A stretch of DNA of 64,000 nt from Mesomycoplasma ovipneumoniae (GTDB lineage: Bacteria > Bacillota_I > Bacilli_A > Mycoplasmatales > Metamycoplasmataceae), in assembly GCF_030012565.1 (NCBI RefSeq), contig NZ_CP124621.1, positions 372,001-436,000 on the forward strand. Direction: 5' to 3'. The position numbers were made by a program, and so were the translations under genes. Shown here piece by piece: positions 20,963 to 31,947 of this stretch (its first letter is position 1; every line of letters starts with the position of its first letter). Below the pieces are notes generated by a model that made no database searches, was not told the origin of the DNA, and was given only the letters and a program-made list of their open reading frames with translations.

Positions 20963-21877
20963 ATGATTATAGGACTTATCGGAGTGACAAACACTAGCAT
21001 AAATTTAATTTATAACTTAATTTTGGCAAAAACAGATGTTGATTTTTTACTAATTGACGAAAATTTTATAAAAACAAATCAAATTATTAAGGAATTAAAT
21101 CTAATAATAAAGCAAGGCGGATACAAAAATAAAGTATTTTTGGAAGATTATGACTCTTTAGAAAAAGCAAATATTTTGATAGTTGATCCAGCCCAAAATT
21201 TAGTTCCTGGAATGAGTCTAGTTGATCTTGCGCTTGAAAATTCAGAAAAAATTTATAAAATTGGTTATTTAGTTCGACACTCTAATTTTAACGGAATTGC
21301 TTTTGTCTTAGGTTATAACAATTCAATTTTATGTAAAATTTTTAGTTTTGCTACCGGACTTATTGGCAAAAAAGTATTTGGAATTGGCCCTAATTTAGAA
21401 AACATGCATGCAAATTTGTTTGTTAATGATTTAAATTTAAACATTGCAAAAGATAATGAATTTTTAGTATTAGGTGACCATGGTCATTCATTTTTGCTTG
21501 ACTCAAACATTGAAAAAAATGAGACTACCATTGATAAAATCCGCAAAATTGATGATTATGTGGCCCAAACAAATAATGAAATACACGAAAATTTAATCAG
21601 AAAGACGCCACACAGTCGAGTTCTAGGACTAATTATCTCCAAAATTTTGCTTGATATTTTAAATCAAAGACAAAATTTTCACCTTTTAAATTGCTGAGTT
21701 GAGTCTTTTTATAATATTAGGGATGATTTTTTTTCTCTGCCTGTAAAAATCGATATTTTTGGACAAGTTAAAACAAAAGATATCAAATTAACTCAAACAG
21801 ATCGTGAAAAATTAGTTAAATTTATTTGGGAAAAAAATAAACTTTTAGACCTAACAAATAAATTTTTGAGTCAATAA
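20963..21877 (+). CDS. Lactate/malate dehydrogenase-like protein, degenerate
   Basis: A 304-aa protein with an LDH-like layout: an N-terminal Rossmann start (GLIGVTNTSINLIYN), a strand ending in an acidic residue (LLIDEN), and LVLGDHGHSFLLDS near residue 170, which parallels the GEHGDS loop carrying the catalytic His. Departures are marked. The GxGxxG loop is reduced, the LDSxRxR substrate/catalytic segment reads NLENMHANLF, and the active-loop arginine is not evident. It may bind a dinucleotide without lactate dehydrogenase activity, or have changed substrate. Ribosome site AAAGGA. It lies 71 bp ahead of ptsI, which seems to have its own promoter. Confidence 0.6.
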
Positions 21878-21910
21878 GATTTATTTATTTGTATTTTAGG
21901 CAAAATATTT

Positions 21911-21916
21911 TATAAT
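21911..21916 (+). promoter_or_regulatory. Probable -10 box of ptsI
   Basis: TATAAT preceded by an AT-rich tract, 32 bp before the ptsI ATG. It would give a leader of about 25 nt containing the GGAGG ribosome site. Confidence 0.5.
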
Positions 21917-21948
21917 TTAATTAATTTTTTTAAAATTGGAGGTCTATA

Positions 21949-23685
21949 ATGTCAAAATTTCGCTCATATAAATTTAAAGGAATTGGTGCTTCTAGCGGAA
22001 TATCGATAGCAAAAGTTTTTAAACTTACTGAACAAAAAATTGAAATTAGTGATGCAAAAATAACTGATATTGATGCAGAAATCAAAATTTTTCAAGACGG
22101 AGTGCGAAAATCTGTTGAACAAATTGAAAAAATTAAAAAATTAGCAACTAAACTTAATCAAGACGAACTTGAAATTCTTGATGCTCATATTTTAATTGCA
22201 ACTGATCCGGTTTTGGAAGATGATACAATTAATATGATAAAAAGTGGATATTCAGCTGCATATTCCCTAAAAGAAACAGCAAAAAATCATACTAATTTTT
22301 TACTTGAAACTGGTGATGAATATTTAATGGGTAGAGCGGTTGATATTAAAGATGCTTCACAAAGAATAATAAAAAACATCCTAAATTTGGAAATAATTGA
22401 TCTTAGTGCGATTGATGAAGATGTAATTATTGTTGCTGATGATTTAAAACCTTCTGATACTGCTCAATTAAATGAATATGTTAAAGGTTTTGCCACAAAT
22501 ATTGGTTCAAAAACATCTCACTCCGCAATAATGGCACGAAGTCTGGAAATTCCTGCAATTTTAGGTATTGGCGATATCCTTGAAAAGGCTGAAGCTGGCG
22601 ATATTTTAGCAATTAACGGTGATCTTGGACAAGGAATTCTTAACCCAAGTGAAAGTGAAATTAAAGAATTTGAAATTTTAAAACAAGAATACGAAAATGA
22701 AAAAGCAAAACTTCAAGACTATTTAAATAAAGAATCAAAAAGCGCTGACGGGAAAAAAGTTGTAATTGCTGCAAATATTGGTTCAGTTGATGATTCATAT
22801 GCTGCAAAAAAAGTAAATGCTGATGAAATTGGTCTTTTCCGCTCTGAATTTTTATATATGGATAACCAAAATTGGCCAACTGAAGATGAGCAGTTTTTTA
22901 GCTATAAAGCCGTACTTGAAAGTCAAAACCCTAAAAAAGTTGTTGTCAGAACGCTTGATATTGGTGGTGATAAAACCTTAAAATACTTTGATTTTGCAAA
23001 AGAAATGAATCCTTTTTTAGGATATCGTGCAATTCGTTTGTCACTTGATAAGACTGATATTTTTAAAACTCAACTTCGGGCATTAGTCCGGGCATCTGAA
23101 TTTGGAAATTTAGCAATTATGTTTCCAATGGTTGCAACTCTTGATGAATTTTTTGCCGCAAAAGCTATTTTTGAGCAAGTTTATCAAGAAGTTAGTCAAG
23201 AAAATCCGAAAGTTGCAAAACGTGAAGATATAAAAATTGGTATTATGATTGAAATTCCAATTTCAGCAATTCATGCTGATCAATTTGCAAAATATGTTGA
23301 TTTTTTCTCAATTGGAACTAACGACCTAATCCAATATTCCTTTGCCGCTGATCGAATGAATGAAAAAGTTGCCTATTTATACCAAACTTTAAACCCTGGG
23401 CTTTTAAAATTAATCAAAATGGCAATTGATGCAGCTCATAAACACAGAAAATGAATTGGAATGTGTGGTGAAATGGCCGGTGATATCAATGCTGTTCCAC
23501 TTTTATTAGGTCTTGGTCTTGATGAATTTTCAGTTTCAACAAGTAGTGTTTTAAAAGTAAAGAAACTAATTTCTGACCTAAATTACGAGCAAATGGTTAA
23601 AATTGCAAATGAAGCCTTGCAATTTGATACCGAAAGTGAAGTAGTAAAATATCTTGAATCTTTAAATTTAATAAGACATAAATAA
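21949..23685 (+). CDS. ptsI: PTS enzyme I (phosphoenolpyruvate-protein phosphotransferase)
   Basis: A 578-aa cytosolic enzyme that starts the sugar PTS relay by passing phosphate from PEP to HPr; here it would energise UlaA and other permeases. The phosphorylated His lies in GSKTSHSAIMARSLEIPA near residue 186. The C-terminal PEP-binding barrel shows GLFRSEFLYMD, DIGGDKTLKYF, FFSIGTNDLIQYSFAADR, and the active Cys in WIGMCGEMAGD near 505, whose Trp is encoded by TGA. Length is normal. Ribosome site GGAGG. Its last 37 bp or so of coding sequence plus terminator are duplicated beyond element B. Confidence 0.96.
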
Positions 23686-23738
23686 TTTCCAATATTATTC
23701 AATTAAAATAAAAAGGTGAAATTTCACCTTTTTATTTT
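23626..23738. repeat. Left direct duplication flanking element B
   Basis: The last ptsI codons, stop and terminator. It repeats at 24315-24428 with only a few differences. The functional copy is this one, since it is in frame with ptsI. Confidence 0.85.
23710..23738 (+). terminator. ptsI terminator
   Basis: AAAAAGGTGAAA / TTTCACCTTTTT is a perfect 12-bp palindromic stem followed by ATTTT. A second copy, with one extra C, lies at about 24399-24428 as part of the duplication around element B. Confidence 0.8.
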
Positions 23739-24315
23739 CCCGAGTTTCACAGTTTGATGAGATAATCTTAAAACTGGTCCGTTTTTGGGTACTTTTTAAC
23801 TTTTTTGGCAACAGTTAATTACCTATTTTAAAACACCGGTAAAAATCAATTTATGGATAAAATAACAAAAATCATAAAAAAATACAACTACTATTTAAAC
23901 TCAATGCAAAAAGAAAACTCGTTTTTATTTGCAGCGAGCCTAAAAAAATATATGAAGTTTTGAAAGAACAATAATTAAAAGCCATAAATTTAGAGATTTC
24001 TAAACGGTTAAATTTAAGGCATTCCATCATATTTAAAAATATAATGGATAATTCGCATTTTGTGATTTTTTTATGGCAAAAACATTCTTAATTCCCCCTT
24101 AATTCAATATCAAACTTATTAATTTATTCTTAGTGAGTGTTATTATAACATAATTTTATTTTAAGCCAAATATTTTTTTTTTTTTTTTTGCAAAAGCTTG
24201 ATTTTAAAATAATAAAAATTAAGGTTTTATCGTCAAAAAACACGGATTTACCGGCATTTTTGCGTATTTATATTCACTAAAAAGCCAATTTTTGCCATCA
24301 AACTTTCAAACCTGG
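23738..24315 (-). mobile_element. MITE-like element B
   Basis: About 578 bp. Ends are TCCCGAGTTTCACAGTTTGATG at 23738-23759 and the inverted CATCAAACTTTCAAACCTGGA at 24298 onward, matching at most positions as inverted repeats. The interior carries the small-RNA cassette on the minus strand with a T17 (A17 on the coding strand) tract at 24173-24189. Flanked by 113/114-bp direct duplications of the ptsI end. No transposase. Confidence 0.75.
23900..24136 (-). ncRNA. Candidate structured small RNA, copy B
   Basis: The -10 TATAAT (24142-24147, minus strand) has the extended TG. A Shine-Dalgarno-like AAGGGGGAAT precedes ATG and the four codons Met-Phe-Leu-Pro-stop. The three hairpins follow in the same order as in the other copies. 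The second stem has TTTA/TAAA where copies A and C have TTTG/CAAA, a compensatory change. Confidence 0.5.
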
Positions 24316-24428
24316 ATACCGAAAGTGAAGTAGTAAAATATTTTGAATCTTTAGATTTAATAAGACATAAATAATTTCCAATATTATTCAATTAAAATAA
24401 AAAGGTGAAATTTCACCCTTTTTATTTT
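24315..24428. repeat. Right direct duplication flanking element B
   Basis: Non-coding copy of the ptsI 3' end and terminator. It now lies beyond the end of the small membrane-protein gene and may terminate that gene on the minus strand, since the stem is symmetrical. Confidence 0.85.
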
Positions 24429-24468
24429 AATTTTTAAAAAAAACTTTTTTCTTATGTATTATAAAAAC

Positions 24469-24939
24469 TTAATCAAGACAATCTTCAATAATTTCTTTTT
24501 CTGACTTTGAAATAAATGATCTAAGCATAATAAGATAAATTATATTAATTCAACCAACAAAAATTGCGAGAATAGAAAGTACGTAAATTCCCTGAAACTT
24601 TGAAACAAGGTGAACATTTTTTAGGTTCATTCGTCTTGGTAGATCATGTAATTTAAAAGGGGAAATAATTAATAAAATTAAGTAAACAAGTGATATTATA
24701 CTCCAAAAAACAGTCGTTAGAATTCCAATCGTGGTTCCTCCAAGAAGTGCTGTAATGATAGCTTTTCTACTCTCTTCTGGGTTGGTGTTAATCTGACCCA
24801 CAGCACCAATAATTCCGGCAATAAATACAATAAATGCTATAGTACCTAAAGCAAATTTAACTATACGAACAATTAATAATTTATTTACTCATGATTTAGT
24901 TGATTTTAATAATTGAGCGGCATCGTATTGATACGTCAT
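24469..24939 (-). CDS. Small integral membrane protein, paralogue of the gene at 3947-4414
   Basis: A 156-aa protein with ribosome site AGGAGG. The N-terminus (AAQLLKSTKSW) and the C-terminus (IIYLIMLRSFISKSEKEIIEDCLD) are nearly identical to the plus-strand paralogue inside element A. About three hydrophobic segments are present; the loop near residues 50-65 carries NTNPEESRKA instead of a Gly-rich stretch. It is divergent from nadE, the arrangement that was copied into element A. Family not recognised. Confidence 0.75.
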
Positions 24940-25032
24940 TTATATCCTCCTGCAAAAATTGTATATTTTATATGAAATTTTATACTAAAAAATTATTTTT
25001 GTGATATAATTATACAAGAAATTATTCTAATT

Positions 25033-25773
25033 ATGAAAAATAATGCACAAATAAATAATTATATAAATTATATTATAGAATGAATTCGCCAAGAAGTAAA
25101 AAAAGCAAATAAAAAAGGCGTGATTTTTGGTATTTCTGGTGGAGTTGACTCTGCACTTGTTGCGTTTTTAGGAAAAGAAGCTTTCCCTAATTCGCATTTA
25201 GGTCTTATTATGCCGATTCGTGATATGAGCGGTGATAAAACTGATATTGACCAATTAGTTAAAAAATTTAAAATTTCCACTAAAGAAATTAACTTAAGTT
25301 CAACTTTCCAGAACTTAAAAGATTTATTTAATCTTAAAAATCAACTGGCAAATTACAATATTCAACCTCGCCTTCGCATGATTAGTTTATATGCTTTTGC
25401 TCAAGAATTGGACTATTTAGTTCTTGGGACTGATAATTTTTCTGAAATGTATCTTGGCTATTTTACAAAATACGGTGATGGTGGCGTGGATTTATTACCA
25501 ATTGTTAATTTAACAAAAATGCAAGTTTATCAAATCAGTGAACAAATTGGAATTCCAGATTCAATAATTCAAAAATCCCCAAGCGCAAATCTTTGAGATA
25601 ACCAAAAAGATGAAGATGAATTAGGTTTTACTTATAAAGATTTAGATTTATTTTTTACAGATCCAAATTTAGTTAGTGATCAAGTAAGAGTAAAAATTGA
25701 AAAATTACACAATTTAAGCGCCCACAAACGTAATCCACTGCCAAGACCTGCAAAAAAATTAGGAGATTTTTAA
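25033..25773 (+). CDS. nadE: NH3-dependent NAD synthetase
   Basis: A 246-aa enzyme for the last step of NAD synthesis (deamido-NAD plus ammonia and ATP). It shows the PP-loop SGGVDSALVAF near residue 35, LVLGTDNFSEMYLGYFTKYGDGG near 136, and the C-terminal KSPSANLWDNQKDEDELG (Trp by TGA). The short length without a glutaminase domain marks the ammonia-dependent type. Divergent from the 24469 gene. The next gene, yebC, starts immediately after the stop, and its ribosome site TTAGGAG lies inside nadE. Confidence 0.95.
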
Positions 25774-26502
25774 ATGGCTGGTCATTCAAAATGAGCTAAT
25801 ATAAAGCACCGAAAAGGTGCCCAAGATGCCCTAAAAGCAAAGATTTTTAACAAATTTTCAAAAGAAATTATGGTCTCAGTAGCAAAAGGCGGACCTGATC
25901 CTAATTCTAATCCGTCTTTAAGACTTATTATTTCTAAAGCACGAGCAAAATCAATGCCAAAATCAAACATTGAAAAAGCAATTGCCAAAGGCCAAGGAGC
26001 AACTAGCGAGGGTCAAACTTTTAAAGAAATAATTTATTCTGGAACTTTATCAAACGGAATTAGCCTAATTGTCACAATTTTAACTGATAATGTTAATCGA
26101 TCAGTTTCATCACTTCAAGCACTTTTTCGGCGTGCAAATGGGCAAATTGGAAAACAGAATTCAATTCCTTATTTATTTGAACAAAAAGGTTATCTTGAAA
26201 TTGACAAAACTGATCAAATAAATGGCGATGATCTTATGATGTTTGTTCTTGAAAATGGTGGTGATGATTTTCAAGAAGATGAAGAAAGTTACTTAATATA
26301 TTGCGAACCACGCGCAATTCAGGACTTAAAATCAGCAATTGAAAACAATTTTAGTGTGAATTTTAGCGCTGTTGAAATTAGTTATTTCCCTAATTCTTGG
26401 GTTGAACTTGATCAAGAAGGTACTGAAAAAATACTAAATCAAATTGATAATTTTCTTGAAGATGACGATATTCAAAATGTTTATCACAATCTAAAAGTTT
26501 AA
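25774..26502 (+). CDS. yebC: YebC/TACO1-family protein
   Basis: A 242-aa protein with the canonical N-terminus [19 protein letters not shown] and the [12 protein letters not shown] and NVNR segments typical of the family. Members bind nucleic acid; some act as transcription regulators, others assist ribosomes at difficult sequences such as polyproline. Nothing in the sequence decides between these. It is co-transcribed with nadE (no gap between stop and start) and is followed by a strong terminator. Confidence 0.93.
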
Positions 26503-26525
26503 AAAAAATTTTTTTAAGACAAAAA

Positions 26526-26556
26526 TAGGAAGCACATATATGCTTCCTATTTTTTA
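26526..26556 (+). terminator. Terminator after yebC
   Basis: TAGGAAGCA-CATATA-TGCTTCCTA forms a strong stem, flanked by A's and followed by six T's. It could also stop the converging peptidase gene that ends at 26562. Confidence 0.8.
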
Positions 26557-26561
26557 AAATT

Positions 26562-28460
26562 TTATTTTTTATTATAATAAAATTTTTTAATTTCTGTGAC
26601 TAAATCGATTTTATCATTTCGAAATAAAATACCTGTAGTCATATGTGATGTTAAATTGTTTTGATCGTAGTAAAGTTTTTTTTGATTTTTTGCCAGAGTA
26701 ATTAACTGATTTATGAAAATTAATTCGCCATTTGTGTTATAAACTCCAGAACCAGAAGCTCCAGGACCGTTTGTTACAAAAAAACTAGGGGCGCCATTTT
26801 TAATATAAACACCTTTAAACATGTTTTTTGAAAATGCAAACCCAGGTCAAAAGCCGCCAATTTTAGTTGTATAGTCAATTTCGCCATTTTTTCATGATTT
26901 TTCACTAATTTTTAGCGGTGGAAACTGTTGAACATGATCTCAGAAATTAGAAAATTTTTGAAATTGACTGGTAAATCTATTCACATCGTCTTCAAAAGTT
27001 TTACCATTCGAATAACGAAAGGAAGATAAAAGTCACCCTTTATGTTTTTGGTAAAAATCAAATATGTCTTGAATATCTTTTCTAAATTTCGCATGGTTAA
27101 AGTAAAATATGCCTACATCCTTGCCAAAATTGTTGAAATTTTTTGCTTCTCGGAAATATCTTCTGTGCAAATTAGTGCTAAATTGACTTAATTCTCTTAC
27201 GTTAGCTGGTTTGATATAGATTGAACTATTTCTTGGAATTCTATTATATCTTTTTCTTAATTGCTCAATTTGTTTGTCATATTCATTTTTTATTCAAAAT
27301 AAACTTAACATTCCAGAATTAGCTAAAGAACTAAGGGTATTAACATTATCATTAAAATAAAAACGCATGAAAGGATAAGCCATTAATTCTCAAAATGGTC
27401 TTTGATTAATATATAAAACATGTTTATTTGTTAAAAAAACGCTTTCGCCTTTGTGAGAATCAAGCAATATGGCAGTTCCGGTTGAAAATCTTATATTTCT
27501 TTGAAAAATATCTTTGTATCTTTGATCTGAATAGTCAAGTGATCTAAAACCAAAATAATCAGGTTTAAAATTATTTTTTCGAAAACGAGGATTAAAGTAA
27601 CCAAAATAAGTTTTCCTTGCATCTTCGTTTTTGGAAAGACTGCCTGTATTTATTTTATCAAGTCAATAAATATTCAAGTTTTCATTTTTTTCGCCAAGAT
27701 AATGATCATCATTTTCTTGTTTTATCACATTTGGGTTTAGTGCAAAAGGTTCATATAAATAACTATTACCTCGAACTTTATTAGTTTCATCAAATCCGAT
27801 TTTTTGCGCGGGTTTACCGTCATAATTGCTTAGTTTTGAAAATTCTAACTTCTCATTTATTATCGGTGTTTTTTCAACAGGTGAATTTTCAACAACTTGG
27901 CTTATTTCTGAATTTACCAGCGGAATTTGTTCGAGATTTGGCTCAGGTTTTTGCTCAAGTATTTGCTCAAGTTTTGGATCAAGCTCAACCTTAGGCTCAG
28001 GCTTTGGTTCCAGCTTTGGCTTTGGTTTAGGTTGATTTGATTTGACTAATGATTCTAATGATGAAAAATTTAAATTGTCGATTTGACTTTTATTTAAAGA
28101 CGGATTTTGAATTGTTGATATTGATGAATTTGTTAAATTATGATTATTTTTAGAAGTAGAATTTTCAGCGATACGGTTATTATTTTCACGGGTTAATGGT
28201 GAATCATTATTCGAATCATTTATTGTTTTGATATTTCCAATTGGATTCAAATTTTGAGTAATTTGTGCCAAATCATTTTTTGGAGTTTGTAATTCTGGTA
28301 AAATTTGATTTTTTGGCTGATTTTCTTCAGTAATTGCTGGATTTTTAGCACTTTCATCCTTATTTTTTCTATCTTGGAAAGGTATAAAATTAGTGCATGA
28401 AATTACAAAAAAATTAACCAAAAGCAAAGGTGCTAAAGATTTGAAAAATTTAAATTTCAT
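26562..28460 (-). CDS. DUF31-type serine peptidase lipoprotein
   Basis: A 632-aa surface lipoprotein: signal peptide and lipobox FFVISC (Cys near residue 22). A long disordered Asn/Ser/Pro-rich arm with KPKPKLEPKPEPK-type repeats runs to about residue 190. The C-terminal part has a chymotrypsin-like triad pattern: His in FLTNKHVLY, a candidate Asp in KDVGIFYFN, and Ser in NGPGASGSGVYN. This matches the mycoplasma DUF31 peptidase family, some of whose members cut host immunoglobulin; that role is not shown here. ATG 28460 is preferred over the upstream TTG because it opens directly onto the signal peptide. GGAG lies about 15 nt upstream. Confidence 0.8.
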
Positions 28461-28613
28461 AACTAAACCGCCCTTCTCCTTATTCGACAATCAATTTATA
28501 ATATATAAATTATAGCAAAAAATATGTCAAAAAAATAAATATTATTATATTTGAGGTTAAAGGCAAGAATATTCGATATTTAGTTAAAAACGATTAAAAA
28601 AGATTTTAAATTT

Positions 28614-29042
28614 TTAAGAGTTAATAATTAAAAATGGTAAAGCGATAATTAAAAGCACAAAACCAACAACAAATCCCAGAAAAATTGGTAGAATAGATAG
28701 CTCTTTTTGTTTTTGTTTGACAAAATTATAATCAATTTTTGGACTAACAGGTTTAAATCCCCGTTTTTCTAACATCCTATTTTGCGATTGAATTCGCCAT
28801 TTATGATAAGAAATTGAAAAACTACTAAATAAACCAAGTCTTAATACCGTTGCAAGAACTGAAATTGAAATTGATAAAAGTCCCAAAATTGAAACTACGT
28901 CATATCAAACTTTTTCTTGAACAAAACCCATCACAAAACCAATAATAGCTAAAAATAATGCTCAAAGAATCAAAGCTAAAATTGAACGTTTCTGGATTTT
29001 CCGTCTGAAAATAGCGCTGTAAAAAAACGAAAAAATAAACAT
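28614..29042 (-). CDS. Small membrane protein, unknown
   Basis: A 142-aa protein; the frame crosses several TGA codons, so the true start (ATG 29042) lies upstream of the fragment visible under the standard code. Hydrophobic segments fall near residues 20-42, 50-73 and 115-140, with a basic central loop (RIQSQNRMLEKRGFKP). No strong ribosome site. No family recognised. It is separate from its neighbours on both sides. Confidence 0.65.
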
Positions 29043-29339
29043 GATAATAAACCGTCAAATTTAAGTAAAATAATTTTAAATATATTATATACTAAAAATT
29101 GATTTTTTTATTTTTAAACGGTTAATAGTCAAATTATTTTTTTGCCATTTTTGTAAAATGGTTGTTTCATTTTAGTTTTAGTGCTCAGTCTTTTAGGAAA
29201 TACTGAATAAAATTATATATTTTATATATTTATAGTCTAAACAATAACAAATTTTATAATTTGGTAAAATGCTAAAAAATTATAAAAACTTTTAACCATT
29301 TTTTACTAATTATAATATAATTTTATATATTATTTAGTC
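29043..29339. other. Divergent intergenic region
   Basis: AT-rich gap between divergent membrane-protein genes. TATAAT at 29311-29316 lies 24 bp before the plus-strand start. I see no repeat, RNA gene or element end here. Confidence 0.5.
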
Positions 29340-30212
29340 ATGATAGAAAATAACGATACTTACCTAGCAACAAAATTTGATCATTTTTCCAATTGAAAAA
29401 AAGAACGAAAGATTTCATTAATTTTTTCTTTACTTATTATTTCAATTACAGTTTCGCTAATCGGATATTCAATGATTGAAAACCGTAGCGAATTTGTTCT
29501 TGACAGATATTATTTTATAAGCTTTACTAATTATTTTCAAAATTTTAGTGCCTTTTTTTACTTGACCTACCAGTCAAACTTAATTTACGGAATTACCTTA
29601 TTTACGTTTGTCCTTAACGCAACTCAACGAAAATTTCAAATTTTATTTGTTTTTACAGTAATTTTAACAATTGTTTTGATTGTTTTTTGATCTATATTGG
29701 CTTGAAATTTAAATTTGACTTGATCAGTTTTAGCAACAACATCAACTGTCCATTTTTTTCATCCAGTTTTTGCAATATTTGTACTCTTTTGGTATCGAAA
29801 ACAATTTTCAGTTAGTAAATTAGGTTTAGGTTTAGGGGTTATTTATTCAGTTTGTTATTATATTTTTTGTGTGCTTCTGTATTTTTTCACACTTAGACAA
29901 TGAGTTGCGCCTGAAATTAAAAAAGTTGGAGCTCAAGAAATAAAAAATATGGTATTTTTTTACACAGGTTTAACTATTTATCCATTTGTAAATTTCTTAC
30001 ATCCATTTTTTTATTCAGGAAACAGCCACTCAGTCGTAATTTTGTTAAACTTGTTAATGGCTTCTTCGGTTGTTTTTCTTCCATATATGATTTCGCTTTT
30101 TTATATTAATATTTTTGGAATTAAAGCAACAAATTGGCGTTTGACTCGAGAAATGAAATCGATTTCTAGACGTTTAAAAGCATTTTTCTGAGTTTCCAAA
30201 CCAAAAAATTAG
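29340..30212 (+). CDS. Polytopic membrane protein, possibly DUF1600-like
   Basis: A 290-aa protein with about seven hydrophobic segments. Histidines recur next to membrane segments (VHFFHPVFAIFVLFWYRK near residue 139 and NFLHPFFYSGNSHS near 220), a pattern I associate loosely with the mycoplasma DUF1600/TIGR02206 type of membrane proteins. The tail is basic. The start ATG has no Shine-Dalgarno and is close to a TATAAT, giving a leader of only about 17 nt. It lies 17 bp ahead of mnmA, whose ribosome site overlaps the stop codon, so the two are probably one operon. Confidence 0.65.
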
Positions 30213-30226
30213 GAGTAATTTGTTAA

Positions 30227-31345
<1,119 letters not shown>

Positions 31346-31349
31346 AAAA

Positions 31350-31919
31350 TCACGAGTTTCCCGGTTTGTTGAGATAATCTTAAAAAGTGTCCAGTTTTTC
31401 AGGATTTTTTAACTAAAAAAGCAAAATTATAAAATATTTAAACTACTTTTTTTAGTTAAAACACTGACAAAAACATAAAAAAATACAACTGCTACTTAAA
31501 CTCAATGCAAATAGAAAACTCGTTTTTATTTGCAGCGAGCCTAAAAAACATATGAAGTTTTGAAAGAACAATAATTAAAAGCCATAAATTTGTAGATTTC
31601 TAAACGGTCAAATTTAAGGCATTCCATCATATTTAAAAATATAATGGATAATCCGTGCTGTCTGATTTTTTTTTAGACAAAAAACATAACTCATTCCTCC
31701 CTAATTCAATACCAAATTTATTAATTATTCTTAAGTGAGTCTTATTATAACATAACTTTATTTTAGGCAAAGCGTTTTTTTTTTTTTTTTGCAAATGGTT
31801 AATTTTAAAATAATAAAAATTAAGATTTTAGCATAAAAAATACCCGTAAATCCGGGTCTTTTTGAATATTTATATTCACTAAAAAGTGAATTTTTGCCAT
31901 CAAACTGGCAAACTGAGGA
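31350..31919 (-). mobile_element. MITE-like element C
   Basis: 570 bp. Ends TCACGAGTTTCCCGGTTT (31350) and CCATCAAACTGGCAAACTGAGGA (to 31919) are inverted copies. A T16 tract at 31775-31790 and the small-RNA cassette lie inside on the minus strand. Flanked by 28-bp duplications. Confidence 0.75.
31501..31737 (-). ncRNA. Candidate structured small RNA, copy C
   Basis: TATAAT at 31744-31749 (minus) with the extended TG. GGGAGG precedes ATG and four codons (Met-Phe-Phe-Val-stop). Hairpins 1 and 2 are intact; hairpin 3 has partial pairing. Near the mini-ORF, TGTCT and AGACA can also pair. Confidence 0.5.
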
Positions 31920-31946
31920 AAAACTTGATTATTTAGGCTAAAAAAA
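31919..31946. repeat. Right direct duplication flanking element C
   Basis: Copy of the mnmA end, immediately before the converging gene that ends at 31948. Confidence 0.7.
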
Positions 31947-31947
31947 A

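Noticed and set aside
27826-28035. Plus-strand Ser/Gly/Phe repeat frame
   Set aside because: Shadow of the Lys-Pro-Glu repeats in the peptidase lipoprotein on the minus strand.
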